Source of the DNA: Melaminivora suipulveris
Lineage (GTDB): Bacteria > Pseudomonadota > Gammaproteobacteria > Burkholderiales > Burkholderiaceae_C
NCBI RefSeq assembly: GCF_003008575.1
Contig: NZ_CP027667.1
Span: 124,001-188,000, forward strand
Length of the DNA: 64,000 bases
Reading direction: 5' to 3'
The position numbers were made by a program, and so were the translations under genes. This document shows, in pieces, positions 6,958 through 17,052 of this stretch (position 1 is the stretch's first letter; each line of letters starts with the position of its first letter). The notes under the pieces were generated by a model. The model had not been told where the DNA came from and did not search any database. It was given only the letters and a program-made list of their open reading frames with translations.

Positions 6958-9900
6958 TCAAGCCGGAACGGCCTCGGACAGAGGCTTGCCCAGGCTGCGC
7001 AGCACATCGCGCACCATCTGCGCGCGCGCGGTGGCTTCGGGCAGTTCGCGCTCGATGCGCAGCTTTTCGTTGCCGGCCAGCTTGATGTGCCTGTTCTTCT
7101 GGATCAGATGGATGATGGCCATCGGGTCCACCGGCGGCTGCGGCTTGAAGGTGATGGTGGTGACGCCCGGCGCCGCGTCGACCTTCAGCACGCCATAGCC
7201 CTGGCTCAGCACACGCAGGCGGTGCACGTCGATCAGCGTCTGCGCCTGGGGCGGCAGCTTGCCGAAGCGGTCCACAAGTTCCTCCAGCAGCGCGTCGATC
7301 TGCTCGCTGGTCCTGGCCGTGGCGAGCTTTTTGTAGAACGACAGGCGCAGGTGCACGTCGCCGCAATAGTCGTCGGGCAAGAGGGCCGGAGCGTGCAGGT
7401 TGATGTCGGTGGCGGCCTGCATGGGCGCCAGCAGATCGGGCTCCTGGCCTGCCTTGAGGCTGCGCACGGCCTCGGCCAGCATCTCGTTGTAGAGCTGAAA
7501 ACCCACTTCCAGCATGTTGCCGCTCTGGTTCTCGCCCAGCACCTCGCCGGCGCCGCGGATCTCCAGGTCGTGCATGGCCAGGTAAAAGCCGCTGCCCAGC
7601 TCCTCCATCTGCTGGATGGCGTCCAGGCGCTGCGCGGCCTGCTTGGTCAGGCCCTCCAGGTCCGGCACCATCAGATAGGCGTAGGCCTGGTGGTGGCTGC
7701 GGCCCACGCGCCCGCGCAACTGGTGCAGTTGCGCCAGGCCAAACTTGTCGGCGCGGCTGATGACGATGGTGTTGGCCGAGGGCACGTCGATGCCGGTTTC
7801 GATGATGGTCGAGCACAGCAGCACGTTGAAGCGCTGCGCCACGAAGTCGCGCATCACGCGCTCCAGCTCGCGCTCGGGCATCTGGCCGTGGGCGACGGCG
7901 ATGCGCGCCTCGGGCAGCAGCTGCTCCAGCGCCTGGCGGCGGTTTTCGATGGTTTCGACCTCGTTGTGCAGGAAGTAGACCTGCCCGCCGCGCTTGAGCT
8001 CGCGCAGCACCGCTTCGCGGATCACGCCGTTGCTCTCGCTCCTCACGAAGGTCTTGATGGCCAGGCGGCGCTGCGGCGCTGTCGCTATCACCGACAGGTC
8101 GCGCAAACCCTCCAGCGCCATGCCCATGGTGCGCGGGATGGGCGTGGCGGTGAGCGTCAGCACGTCCACCTCGGCGCGCAGCGCCTTCATCGCCTCCTTA
8201 TGGCGCACGCCGAAGCGGTGCTCCTCGTCGATGATGAGCAGGCCCAGGTTCTTGAACTTGGTGGATTCGCTGAGCAGCTTGTGCGTGCCGACGACGATGT
8301 CCACCGTGCCATCGGCAATGCCTTTGACGGCGGCCGTGATTTCCTTGCCCGAGCGGAAACGCGAGACCTCGGCCACCTTCACCGGCCACTTGGAGAAGCG
8401 GTCGACCAGCGTGCGGTAGTGCTGCTCGGCCAGCAGCGTGGTGGGCGCCAGCAGCGCGACCTGCTTGCCGCCCGCCACGGCGACGAAGCACGCGCGCAGG
8501 GCGACTTCGGTCTTGCCAAAGCCCACGTCGCCGCAGACCAGGCGGTCCATGGGCTGCGGGCTGATCATGTCCTGCACCACGGCGTGGATGGCGGCCTTTT
8601 GGTCGGCCGTCTCCTCGAAGCCGAAGTCGTTGGCGAATTCCTCGTAGTCCTGCGCCGGGAAGCGGAACGCATGGCCCTGGCGCGCGGCGCGGCGAGCGTA
8701 GATGTTGAGCAGCTCGGCGGCGGTGTCGCGCACTTGCTCGGCGGCCTTGCGCCGGGCTTTCTCCCACTGGCTGCCGCCCAGCTTGTGCAGCGGCGCCTCG
8801 TCGCTGGAGACGCCGGTGTAGCGCCCGATCAGCTGCAGCTGGCTCACCGGCACATACAGCGCGGCCTTGTCGGCATATTCCAGGTGCAGGAATTCCTGCA
8901 GGGCTGGCGTGCCGTCGGGGTTCTTTTGCCCCACGTCCATGTTGACCAGGCCCAGGTAGCGGCCGATGCCGTGCTGCGTGTGCACCACCGGGTCGCCCAC
9001 CTTGAGCTCCGACAGGTCCTTGATCAGCGCCTCCAGGTCGCTGGCCTGCTCCTGCTTGCGGCGCCGACGCGTGGTGCCGGTGGCGGCGAACAGCTCGGTC
9101 TCGGTCACGAAGTCGATGCCGTCCTCGACCCAGGAAAAGCCGTGCGCCAGCGCGCCGGTGGCGATGCCCACGCGCTCCTCGGGCGTGGCCTGGAACTCGG
9201 CCAGGCTGTCGAAGGCGGGAGGGTTCAGGCCCGAGGCGCGCAGAAAGTCCAACAGGCTCTCGCGCCGGCCGGCACTCTCGGCCAGCAGCAGCGTGCGCCG
9301 GTCGGTCATGGCGATGTGCGCTTGCAGCCGCGCCAGCGGGTCTTCGGCGCCGCGCACCACGGCCACCGGCGGCAGGGGCTGGAACCAGGCGTTGTCCGGG
9401 GTGTCCTCCACGCCACTGCGCAGCGCCAGTTGCGCGTGCGGCTTGGCGCGGCTGTAGAACTGCTCGGCGGTGAGGAACAGCGCCTCGGGCGGCAGCGCCG
9501 GGTGCTCGGGGTCGCCCTGGATCAGGCGGTAGCGATCGCGCGTGTCCTGCCAAAAGCGCTGAAAGGCCGCCTCCAGATCACCGTGCAGCACCAGCGTCGC
9601 CTGGCCGCCCAGGTAGTCGAACACCGTGGCCGTGTCCTCGAAGAACAGCGGCAGGTAGTACTCGATGCCGGCCGTGGCGATGCCTGCGCCCATGTCCTTG
9701 TAGATGCGGCTTTTGGTGGGGTCGCCCTCCAGCAGCTCGCGCCAGCGCTGGCGAAAGCGCGCGCGCGCATCGTCGTCCATGGGGAATTCGCGGCCGGGCA
9801 GCAGGCGGATTTCCTGCACCGGGTACAGACTGCGCTGGCTGTCGGGGTCGAAGGTGCGGATGGAGTCGATCTCGTCGTCGAACAAATCCACCCGGTAGGG

Positions 9901-10431
9901 CATGCCCGCGCCCATGGGGAACAGGTCGATCAGGCCGCCGCGCACCGCGTACTCGCCGTGGCTCACCACCTGCGATACGTGCTGGTAACCGGCCAGTGTC
10001 AGCTGCGCGCGCAGTTTGGCTTCGTCGAGCTTTTGCCCGGTCTTGAAGTGGAAGGTGTAGGCCGCCAGAAACGATTGCGGCGCCAGCCTGTATAGCGCCG
10101 TGGTCGCCGGCACCAGCACCACGTCCACGTCGCCCTGCGAGATGCGCCACAGCGTGGCCAGGCGCTCGCTGATCAGGTCCTGGTGCGGCGAGAAGCTGTC
10201 GTAGGGCAGCGTTTCCCAATCCGGGAACAGCGCGCAGCGCAGCTCGGGCGCGAAGAAGACCAGCTCGTCGATCAGGCGCTGCGCGTCGGTGGCGTCGGCG
10301 GTGACGATGGCGGTCAGCCGCTTGGCAGCGCCCTGTTGCTGCCCCAGGCGGGCCAGCAGCAGGGCGTCGGCGCTGCCTGCGGGGCGGGGCAGGGTGAAGC
10401 GTTTTCCGGGGGAGAGTTTGGGAAGATGCAT
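6958..10431 (-). CDS. mfd: Transcription-repair coupling factor Mfd
   Basis: Mfd (1157 residues from this start) removes RNA polymerase stalled at DNA lesions and recruits UvrA. The layout is canonical: UvrB-like N-terminal domain; RNA-polymerase-interacting domain around DPVVHTQHGIGRYLGL; RecG-like translocase with Walker A GDVGFGKTE near residue 637 and the DEEHRFGVRHKE box near 737; then a C-terminal TRCF domain. Open frame continues 34 codons upstream to 10533 but would overlap the ispD promoter and start, and the family begins near MHLPKL, so ATG 10431 is chosen. The gene diverges from ispD with 100 bases between. Confidence 0.96.
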   Translation of the reverse strand: MHLPKLSPGKRFTLPRPAGSADALLLARLGQQQGAAKRLTAIVTADATDAQRLIDELVFFAPELRCALFPDWETLPYDSFSPHQDLISERLATLWRISQGDVDVVLVPATTALYRLAPQSFLAAYTFHFKTGQKLDEAKLRAQLTLAGYQHVSQVVSHGEYAVRGGLIDLFPMGAGMPYRVDLFDDEIDSIRTFDPDSQRSLYPVQEIRLLPGREFPMDDDARARFRQRWRELLEGDPTKSRIYKDMGAGIATAGIEYYLPLFFEDTATVFDYLGGQATLVLHGDLEAAFQRFWQDTRDRYRLIQGDPEHPALPPEALFLTAEQFYSRAKPHAQLALRSGVEDTPDNAWFQPLPPVAVVRGAEDPLARLQAHIAMTDRRTLLLAESAGRRESLLDFLRASGLNPPAFDSLAEFQATPEERVGIATGALAHGFSWVEDGIDFVTETELFAATGTTRRRRKQEQASDLEALIKDLSELKVGDPVVHTQHGIGRYLGLVNMDVGQKNPDGTPALQEFLHLEYADKAALYVPVSQLQLIGRYTGVSSDEAPLHKLGGSQWEKARRKAAEQVRDTAAELLNIYARRAARQGHAFRFPAQDYEEFANDFGFEETADQKAAIHAVVQDMISPQPMDRLVCGDVGFGKTEVALRACFVAVAGGKQVALLAPTTLLAEQHYRTLVDRFSKWPVKVAEVSRFRSGKEITAAVKGIADGTVDIVVGTHKLLSESTKFKNLGLLIIDEEHRFGVRHKEAMKALRAEVDVLTLTATPIPRTMGMALEGLRDLSVIATAPQRRLAIKTFVRSESNGVIREAVLRELKRGGQVYFLHNEVETIENRRQALEQLLPEARIAVAHGQMPERELERVMRDFVAQRFNVLLCSTIIETGIDVPSANTIVISRADKFGLAQLHQLRGRVGRSHHQAYAYLMVPDLEGLTKQAAQRLDAIQQMEELGSGFYLAMHDLEIRGAGEVLGENQSGNMLEVGFQLYNEMLAEAVRSLKAGQEPDLLAPMQAATDINLHAPALLPDDYCGDVHLRLSFYKKLATARTSEQIDALLEELVDRFGKLPPQAQTLIDVHRLRVLSQGYGVLKVDAAPGVTTITFKPQPPVDPMAIIHLIQKNRHIKLAGNEKLRIERELPEATARAQMVRDVLRSLGKPLSEAVPA

Positions 10432-10495
10432 GCGAAGAGCGCCGCCGGGCAAGGAAAAAAGAAAGCCGGCCGCCGCCGTTCGGGCGGGGCAGGGC

Positions 10496-10523
10496 TTGGG
10501 GCAGCGGGGGGCGATTTTAGAAT
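10496..10523 (+). promoter_or_regulatory. Candidate sigma-70 promoter of ispD
   Basis: TTGGGG (10496-10501) is followed after 16 bases by TAGAAT (10518-10523). Transcription would start about 7 bases later, at or next to the ispD ATG at 10532, which would make the message leaderless or nearly so. The minus-10 match is good and the minus-35 match partial. Confidence 0.4.
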
Positions 10524-10531
10524 GCCGGCCC

Positions 10532-11395
10532 ATGATGGAACCGTCCGCCTTTGGCGTCCTCGCCGGTCAGCCCGATGCTCTTGCGGCCCTGCCCACGCAG
10601 ACGCGGCTGTGGGCCCTGATCCCCTGCGCCGGCAGCGGCACGCGCGCGCTGCCTGAGGGCGCAACGGCCGGGGGCGCCAAGCAATACCAGCCCATCGCCG
10701 GCCAGCCCCTGGTGCTGCACACGCTGGCGGCCTTTGCCGGCGTGGCGCGCCTGGCCGGCACGCTGGTGGCGGTGGCGCCGGGCGACACCTTCTTCGAGCG
10801 CCACGCCGCGTCGCCCGGCATCTTCGCCGTGGCCTGCGGCGGGGCCACGCGCGCCGATACCGTGCTGGGTGGGCTGCAGGCGCTGGCGCAGCGTGGCGCG
10901 CAGGACGGCGACTGGGTGCTGGTGCACGACGCCGCGCGCTGCCTGGTGACCACGGCGCAGATCGACGCACTGATCGACGCCTGCCGGAACGATGCCGTGG
11001 GCGGCCTGCTGGCGCACAAGCTGGCCGACACTTTGAAGACCGCCAGCGACGGACCGGGTGGCGTGCGCGTGCTGGCCACGGTGGACCGCAGCGACAAGTG
11101 GCTGGCGCAGACGCCGCAGATGTTCCGCCTGGGCGCCCTGCGCGCCGCGCTGCTGCAGGCCGGCAGCACAGTCACCGACGAGGCCGGCGCCATGGAGGCG
11201 CAGGGCCTGCGCCCGCGCCTGGTGGAAGGCGGCGCGCAGAATTTCAAGGTGACCTGGCCGCAGGATTTCGCGCTGGCCGAGGCGGTGCTCGCGCAGCGCC
11301 TGCACGGCGCCACGGTCCAGCGCTTTGGCGGCGCGGCGGGCGAGGCCGCGGCCGGCGCCGACACGGCCGTGTTCTTCGCGCGGCCGCCGCTGTGA
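10532..11395 (+). CDS. ispD: 2-C-methyl-D-erythritol 4-phosphate cytidylyltransferase
   Basis: IspD (287 residues) makes CDP-methylerythritol from MEP and CTP in the non-mevalonate isoprenoid pathway. The CTP-binding loop [13 protein letters not shown] lies near residues 26-40, followed by [10 protein letters not shown] with its conserved lysine, the [11 protein letters not shown] segment and the C-terminal [10 protein letters not shown] motif. About 25 residues precede the usual family start, so an internal start is conceivable but no better site is seen. A second ATG follows the first directly. It precedes ispF by 29 bases, giving the common ispD-ispF pair. Confidence 0.94.
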   Translation: MMEPSAFGVLAGQPDALAALPTQTRLWALIPCAGSGTRALPEGATAGGAKQYQPIAGQPLVLHTLAAFAGVARLAGTLVAVAPGDTFFERHAASPGIFAVACGGATRADTVLGGLQALAQRGAQDGDWVLVHDAARCLVTTAQIDALIDACRNDAVGGLLAHKLADTLKTASDGPGGVRVLATVDRSDKWLAQTPQMFRLGALRAALLQAGSTVTDEAGAMEAQGLRPRLVEGGAQNFKVTWPQDFALAEAVLAQRLHGATVQRFGGAAGEAAAGADTAVFFARPPL

Positions 11396-11424
11396 CCCAT
11401 CACTCCAAAAGAAGCAAGGACACC

Positions 11425-11904
11425 ATGGATTTCAGAATAGGCGAGGGCTGGGACGTGCACGCCCTGGTGCCGGGACGCAAGCTGATCATCGGCGGCGTGG
11501 AGATCGCCCACCACATGGGCCTGCTGGGCCACTCCGACGCGGACGTGCTGCTGCATGCCATCACCGACGCGCTGCTGGGAGCGGCCGCTCTGGGCGACAT
11601 CGGCAGCCACTTCCCCGACACCGACGCGCGCTTTCGCGGCGCCGATTCCGGCGCTCTGCTGGCCGAGGCGATGCGCCGCGTCGCCGAGCGCGGCTGGGCG
11701 CTGGTCAACGTCGACAGCACCGTCATCGCCCAGGCGCCGCGCCTGGGCGCGCACATCGACGCCATGCGCGAGTCCATCGCGCGCGCGCTGGGCGTGGCGC
11801 CGGGCCAGATCAACGTGAAGGCCAAGACGGCTGAGCGCCTGGGACCGGTGGGCCAGGGCCTGTCGATCGAGGCGCGCGCCGTGGTGCTGCTGCGGCGCGC
11901 CTGA
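11425..11904 (+). CDS. ispF: 2-C-methyl-D-erythritol 2,4-cyclodiphosphate synthase
   Basis: IspF (159 residues) forms the cyclodiphosphate intermediate of the MEP pathway. The zinc ligands Asp10 and His12 lie in GEGWDVHAL, and the third histidine follows in [13 protein letters not shown]. The C-terminal [14 protein letters not shown] motif is present. AAGGA lies just upstream of the ATG. It is co-directional with ispD and ends 7 bases before the stop of the convergent sensor kinase gene. Confidence 0.96.
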   Translation: MDFRIGEGWDVHALVPGRKLIIGGVEIAHHMGLLGHSDADVLLHAITDALLGAAALGDIGSHFPDTDARFRGADSGALLAEAMRRVAERGWALVNVDSTVIAQAPRLGAHIDAMRESIARALGVAPGQINVKAKTAERLGPVGQGLSIEARAVVLLRRA

Positions 11905-11911
11905 AACGGCC

Positions 11912-13408
11912 CTACAGCGGCCGGGCCGACTTGTGCGAGCGCGGCGGCGGCTGGCGCTTGACCTGTGGACGCTGCAGGCGCTGCTTGGGGTCCTCGCCAT
12001 CGGCCACGTCCGCGCGCTGCAGCTGCAAGTGCGCCACCAGCCCGCCCGAGCTGGAGTTGGCCAGCGCGAAGACGCCGCCCAGGCGCTGCACCGTCTTGTC
12101 GACGATGGACAGTCCCAGGCCCGCTCCGGCAGCGGCCGTGCGCGCCGAGTCGCCGCGGAAGAACGGCTTGGTCAGGTGCGCCAGCTGCTCGGGCGGCGCG
12201 CCGGGACCGTGGTCGCGCAATTTCAGCAGCACCCAGCGCTCGCGCGCCTTGGCGGCGATCTCCACGGTGGTGATGCCGGTCTCGCGGTCCTTGCCGTAGC
12301 GGCGGGCGTTCTCCAGCAGGTTGGAGATCACGCGCGCCAGCTCGACCTCGTCGGCCAGCACGTTGAGCTCCTCCGGCACATTCATGGTGATGGACAGCTC
12401 CCGGTGGTCCTGCACGGCGTAGACGCACGAAGACACCACGGCGTGCAGGTTGACCGGGCTCAGGGTCACGCCATCGGGCCGCGCGTAGTCCAGGAACTTG
12501 TCGATGGTCGCGTCCAGCTGGACGATGTCGGCCACCATGTGCTGACGCGCCACGTCATCGGTCACGCTCATCTCGGTTTCCAGGCGCAGGCGCGCCAGCG
12601 GCGTGCGCAGGTCGTGCGAGATGCCGGCCAGCATCACGGCGCGGTCCTGCTCCAGCTTGGCGAGCTTTTGCGCCATGCGGTTGAAGCCGATATTGACCTC
12701 GCGGATCTCGTTGGTCACTGCGCCCTCGTCGAGCTGGCTGGCGGAAAAATCGCCATCGCGCACGCGGTTGGCGGCGTAGGACAGCTCCTTGAGCGGGCGG
12801 TTGATGAGCCGCGCGATGGCCGCCGCACCGGCCAGCGAAAGCGCCGCGGCAGTGATCAGCCAGATCAGCCAGGTGCGCCCGCTGGCCGCAGTCAGGCGCG
12901 AGCGGTCCATCAGCAGCCAGTTCGGGTCGCCGTTGATCGTGAAGCCGATCCACAGGCCCGGCTCGCCGTTGACGCTGCCCGCGAGGATGGTGCCGGGTCC
13001 GAGTCGCTGCGTCAGCTCGTCCGTCAGGCGCGCGCCCAGGGCCGAGGGCGACAACAGCTCGAAGCGGTCGGTGGGCTCGCGCGGCAGGATGCGCACGCCC
13101 TCCTGGTCGGCCATGGTCTTGAGCAGCGACACGCGCGCGATGGCGTCGGCATGGATCAGCGCGGCGCGGCTCAGGTTGACCAGCGAGGCAATCTGCTGCG
13201 CCGACTGCAGCGTGCGCGGCTCGAATTCGAGCGCGCGCAAGGTCTGCAGCCAGGCCAGGATGCTGCCCACCAGCAGCACCGACAGCAGGAAGAAGGTACG
13301 CCAGAACAGGTTCAGCCCGACGCGCGCACGCTGCGCGTGGTGCAGGCTGACATCCTCCAGCGGCGCCGGGCTGGTGGCGTCAGGCGAGGCGTGGTGCGGT
13401 GCGTTCAT
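11912..13408 (-). CDS. envZ: EnvZ/RisS-type sensor histidine kinase
   Basis: This 498-residue inner-membrane sensor has TM1 near residues 33-55, a periplasmic domain, TM2 near 190-212 and a HAMP linker. A HisKA helix follows with the phospho-acceptor His265 in GISHDLRTPLARLRLE, and then an HATPase domain with N box (NLLENARRYG), G1 (DHGPGAP) and G2 (GAGLGLSIV). It should phosphorylate the OmpR-type regulator encoded 111 bases upstream on the same strand. The closest namesakes are RisS of Bordetella and EnvZ. A basic, proline-rich tail of about 30 residues follows the catalytic domain. The signal is not readable; osmotic or envelope stress is an inference from the family. Confidence 0.9.
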   Translation of the reverse strand: MNAPHHASPDATSPAPLEDVSLHHAQRARVGLNLFWRTFFLLSVLLVGSILAWLQTLRALEFEPRTLQSAQQIASLVNLSRAALIHADAIARVSLLKTMADQEGVRILPREPTDRFELLSPSALGARLTDELTQRLGPGTILAGSVNGEPGLWIGFTINGDPNWLLMDRSRLTAASGRTWLIWLITAAALSLAGAAAIARLINRPLKELSYAANRVRDGDFSASQLDEGAVTNEIREVNIGFNRMAQKLAKLEQDRAVMLAGISHDLRTPLARLRLETEMSVTDDVARQHMVADIVQLDATIDKFLDYARPDGVTLSPVNLHAVVSSCVYAVQDHRELSITMNVPEELNVLADEVELARVISNLLENARRYGKDRETGITTVEIAAKARERWVLLKLRDHGPGAPPEQLAHLTKPFFRGDSARTAAAGAGLGLSIVDKTVQRLGGVFALANSSSGGLVAHLQLQRADVADGEDPKQRLQRPQVKRQPPPRSHKSARPL

Positions 13409-13519
13409 GAATGCGGGCTCACCGGACGGACAGGGCGGGGGTTGTCGCCTCGCCCCTGGTCAACCGGGGTGGGGCGGTGGGCCGGGCGCGGCACGAAGCC
13501 GCGGACGGGCAGGCCCGGC

Positions 13520-14251
13520 TCAGTTGGCGCCGTCCGGTACGAACACGTAGCCCACGCCCCAGACGGTCTGGATGTAGCGCGGCTGGGCGGCGTCGATTTC
13601 CACCAGCTTGCGCAGGCGCGAGATCTGCACGTCCAGGCTGCGGTCGAACGGCTCGAACTCCCGGCCGCGCGCCAGCAGCGCGAGTTTTTCGCGCGACAGC
13701 GGCTGGCGCGGGTGGCGCACCAGCGCCTTGAGCATGGCGAATTCGCCGGTGGTCAGCGGCAGCTCCTCGCCGCTCTTTTGCAGCGCGCGCGTGCCCAGAT
13801 CGAAGGTGAAGGGGCCGAAGGTGACGACCTCGTTGTCGCCCGAGGGAGCGCCCGGCGCCTCCATGGGCGGGCGGCGGCGCAGCACGGCGTGGATGCGCGC
13901 CAGCAGTTCGCGCGGGTTGAAGGGCTTGCCCAGGTAGTCGTCGGCGCCGACCTCCAGGCCGACGATGCGGTCCACGTCCTCGCCCTTGGCGGTGAGCATG
14001 ATGATCGGCGTGCGGTCGTTGGCGGCGCGCAGGCGCCGGCAGATGGAAAGGCCGTCCTCACCGGGCATCATCAGATCCAGCACGATCAGGTCCACCGTCT
14101 CGCGCAGCAGGATGCGGTTGAGCGCCTTGCCGTCCTCGGCCACCATGACCTCAAAGCCCTCCTGCGTCAGGTAGCGGCGCAGCAGATCGCGAATGCGCGC
14201 ATCGTCGTCCACCACCAGGACTTTGTCGGTGCGGTTGGTTGTCGAAGCCAT
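13520..14251 (-). CDS. ompR: OmpR/RisA-type response regulator
   Basis: This 243-residue response regulator has a receiver domain with the acidic triad DDD at 15-17, phospho-acceptor Asp59 in VLDLMMPGEDG and the conserved lysine in KPFNPREL. The C-terminal winged-helix DNA-binding domain ends VWGVGYVFVPD. Open frame runs far upstream to 14764, but ATG 14251 preceded by AGGAAG gives the family start (M...TDKVLVVDDD). It is first in a two-gene operon with the EnvZ-type kinase. Upstream repeats at 14275-14348 could be its binding sites for autoregulation. Confidence 0.93.
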   Translation of the reverse strand: MASTTNRTDKVLVVDDDARIRDLLRRYLTQEGFEVMVAEDGKALNRILLRETVDLIVLDLMMPGEDGLSICRRLRAANDRTPIIMLTAKGEDVDRIVGLEVGADDYLGKPFNPRELLARIHAVLRRRPPMEAPGAPSGDNEVVTFGPFTFDLGTRALQKSGEELPLTTGEFAMLKALVRHPRQPLSREKLALLARGREFEPFDRSLDVQISRLRKLVEIDAAQPRYIQTVWGVGYVFVPDGAN

Positions 14252-14274
14252 GTCTTTCTTCCTCGAGTCCAATT

Positions 14275-14348
14275 TGTAACAGCGGCGATTCTGACCAGCT
14301 TGCCCGCCGAATTGCCGGTTTGCCGCAGAGGTCTGACCAACTGTTACA
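14275..14348. promoter_or_regulatory. Paired inverted and direct repeats upstream of ompR
   Basis: The ompR/SIMPL-gene spacer holds TGTAACAG (14275-14282) and its exact inverse CTGTTACA (14341-14348), plus the direct repeat TCTGACCA at 14290-14297 and 14332-14339, whose copies are 42 bases apart (about four helical turns). OmpR-family half-sites often contain GTTACA- or GTAACA-like words, so autoregulatory sites are plausible. The pattern is visible; the function is inferred. Confidence 0.4.
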
Positions 14349-14471
14349 GGTTTTGCGGGGCAGCGCGCCGGCATTGCGCCGTGCGCTGCGTTTGTATGCC
14401 ACGCAAAGGTTAAGGTGCCTGTCGGCGGACGGCGCATTCGGCCGTCACCCATGACACGAAAGGACTTTACT

Positions 14472-15188
14472 GTGCACCCTGCCATTCGCACCTTCGCTTG
14501 CCTTGCCCTGGCCGCCGGCGCTGCCGCCGCTGCGGCCCAGACCGCCGAGCCGGCCACGCCGCGCAATGTGCTGCAGCTGTCGGCCAGCGGCAGCACGCAG
14601 GTCCAGCAGGATCTGCTGGTGTTGACCCTGGCCGTCACGCAGGAAGGCCAGGACGCGGCTGGCGTGCAGACGCAGTTGCGCCAGGCGCTCGACGCGGCGC
14701 TGGCCGAGGCGCGGCGCGATGCCGCCGTCGAGCAGATGGAGGTGCGCACCGGCAGCTTCGGCATCCAGCCGCGCTACGGCAAGGAGGGAGCGATCACCGG
14801 CTGGCAGGGCCGCGCCGAACTGGTGCTGTCGGGGCGCGACTTCGCCCGCATCACCGGCGCCGCGGGCCGCATCCGCAGCATGGCCATCAGCCAGGTCGCG
14901 TTCGATCTGTCGCGCCAGGCGCGCGAGAAGGCCGAGAGCCAGGCGCAGGGCGAGGCCATCGAAGCTTTCAAGACGCGCGCCAGCGAGCTGGCCAAGGGCT
15001 TCGGGTTTTCCGGCTACAGCCTGCGTGAGGTCAGCGTGAGCAGCCACGAAGCCTCTCCCGGCCCGCGCCCGCGCATGCTGGCGATGGCGGCCAAGGGCGC
15101 GGCCTACGAGGCCGACGCGTCCGTGCCGGTGGAGGCGGGCAAGGCGCAGGTCGAGGTGACGGTGTCGGGCTCGGTGCAGCTGCGCTGA
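14472..15188 (+). CDS. SIMPL (DUF541) domain periplasmic protein
   Basis: This protein of about 238 residues has a typical signal peptide (AIRTFACLALAAGAAAAAAQ) followed by a SIMPL/DUF541 domain, with the opening ...LQLSASGSTQVQQDLL and closing VEVTVSGSVQL strands that are characteristic. Such proteins are exported oligomers linked to oxidative stress or envelope integrity; no enzymatic role is known. The start chosen is GTG 14472, which has AAGGA 7 bases upstream and gives a clean signal peptide. ATG 14451 would add seven residues. It diverges from ompR and is followed by interspersed element copy 4. Confidence 0.82.
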   Translation: MHPAIRTFACLALAAGAAAAAAQTAEPATPRNVLQLSASGSTQVQQDLLVLTLAVTQEGQDAAGVQTQLRQALDAALAEARRDAAVEQMEVRTGSFGIQPRYGKEGAITGWQGRAELVLSGRDFARITGAAGRIRSMAISQVAFDLSRQAREKAESQAQGEAIEAFKTRASELAKGFGFSGYSLREVSVSSHEASPGPRPRMLAMAAKGAAYEADASVPVEAGKAQVEVTVSGSVQLR

Positions 15189-15199
15189 TGGTTTTCGAG

Positions 15200-15255
15200 G
15201 GTTTTGAGGCCTGAGTCGGCGTGGAATAAGCGCCAGCAGCTACAAAAACTATAGC
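15200..15255 (+). repeat. Interspersed 56-base element, copy 4
   Basis: The copy runs from GGTTTTGAGGCCTGAGTCGG to CAGCAGCTAC and ACTATAGC. It fills the spacer between the convergent SIMPL gene and bdhA and ends one base before the bdhA stop codon. Unlike most copies its shared frame contains stops (TGA and TAA). Confidence 0.85.
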
Positions 15256-15256
15256 A

Positions 15257-16039
<783 letters not shown>

Positions 16040-16107
16040 GTGAATCCTCCTGAATGAATTAGGATGCAGCGCAGTCATTATCCAGACCGCTGCGCGGGCC
16101 CGCTTCC

Positions 16108-17052
16108 ATGATTGAACCTAGGCTGAACTACGTAATGTGCCCTGGCCCCGCTGCCGCCGGCGCGAATGCCGATGGCGCCGCACCGGGCCACCGCATGGGC
16201 TATTGGGAGTGGAGCGCGGGTGATGCGCGGAGCGGCGCACATGTCGTGGTGTGCGCGCATGGCCTGTCGCGCCAGGCGCGCGACTTCGACGTCCTGGCAC
16301 GCGCTCTGGCGCCGCACGCGCGCGTCGTGTGCCCGGACGTTGTCGGGCGTGGCCATAGCGACTGGCTGGCCGATCCAGCGCACTACCAGGTACCCGTCTA
16401 CGCCGCCGACATGCTGGCACTGCTGGCGCAGCTGCACGCCCAGCAGCCCATCGCCACGCTGGACTGGGTGGGCACCAGCATGGGCGGGCTGATCGGCATG
16501 GTGCTGGCCGGCCAGCCCGATCTGCCTCTGCCGGCGCCGCTGCGCCGGCTGGTGCTCAACGACGTCGGCCCGGCCATTCAATGGGAAGCGATCGAGCGCA
16601 TTGGCCAGTACCTGGGCGCGCCGGCGCACTTCGACAGTGAGGAGCAGGCCGCTGATGCCCTGTGGGCGATCTCCAGCAGTTTCGGGCCGCACACGCGCCA
16701 GCAGTGGCTGGAATTGACCCGCCCCATGCTGCGCGCCGACCCGCGCGGGGGGTTCAAACTGCATTACGACCCGGCCATCGCCCAGCCTTTTCGTGCCATG
16801 ACGCGCGAGGCCGCGGCAGGCGGCGAGCGACAGCTGTGGCAGCTCTACGACCAGATCACGGCGCAGGTGCTGCTGCTGCGCGGCGCGCAATCGGACCTGC
16901 TGTCGCTGCAGACCGCGCAGGCCATGACCGAACGCGGCCCACACGCGCAGCTGGTGCAGTTCGACGGCGTGGGCCATGCGCCGACGCTGATCGACGAGGC
17001 CCAGGTGTCGGCGGTCAAGCGCTTTCTGCTGGACGACGCCGAAGCGCCATGA
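16108..17052 (+). CDS. Alpha/beta-fold hydrolase
   Basis: This 314-residue alpha/beta hydrolase has the nucleophile elbow GTSMGG with serine near residue 125, the oxyanion segment CAHGLSRQ, DVVGRGHS, and a C-terminal catalytic histidine in FDGVGHAPTL. The substrate is unknown; the closest types are small-ester or lactone hydrolases. Its stop codon overlaps the relA start in ATGA (17049-17052), so the two are translationally coupled. I know no functional reason for the pairing, although it may be a conserved neighbour in this family of bacteria. Confidence 0.85.
   Translation: MIEPRLNYVMCPGPAAAGANADGAAPGHRMGYWEWSAGDARSGAHVVVCAHGLSRQARDFDVLARALAPHARVVCPDVVGRGHSDWLADPAHYQVPVYAADMLALLAQLHAQQPIATLDWVGTSMGGLIGMVLAGQPDLPLPAPLRRLVLNDVGPAIQWEAIERIGQYLGAPAHFDSEEQAADALWAISSSFGPHTRQQWLELTRPMLRADPRGGFKLHYDPAIAQPFRAMTREAAAGGERQLWQLYDQITAQVLLLRGAQSDLLSLQTAQAMTERGPHAQLVQFDGVGHAPTLIDEAQVSAVKRFLLDDAEAP

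Noticed and set aside
7087..10095. A 1002-codon plus-strand open frame opposite mfd
   Set aside because: Low-complexity His/Gln/Val-rich translation with no recognisable motif; mfd explains the region fully.
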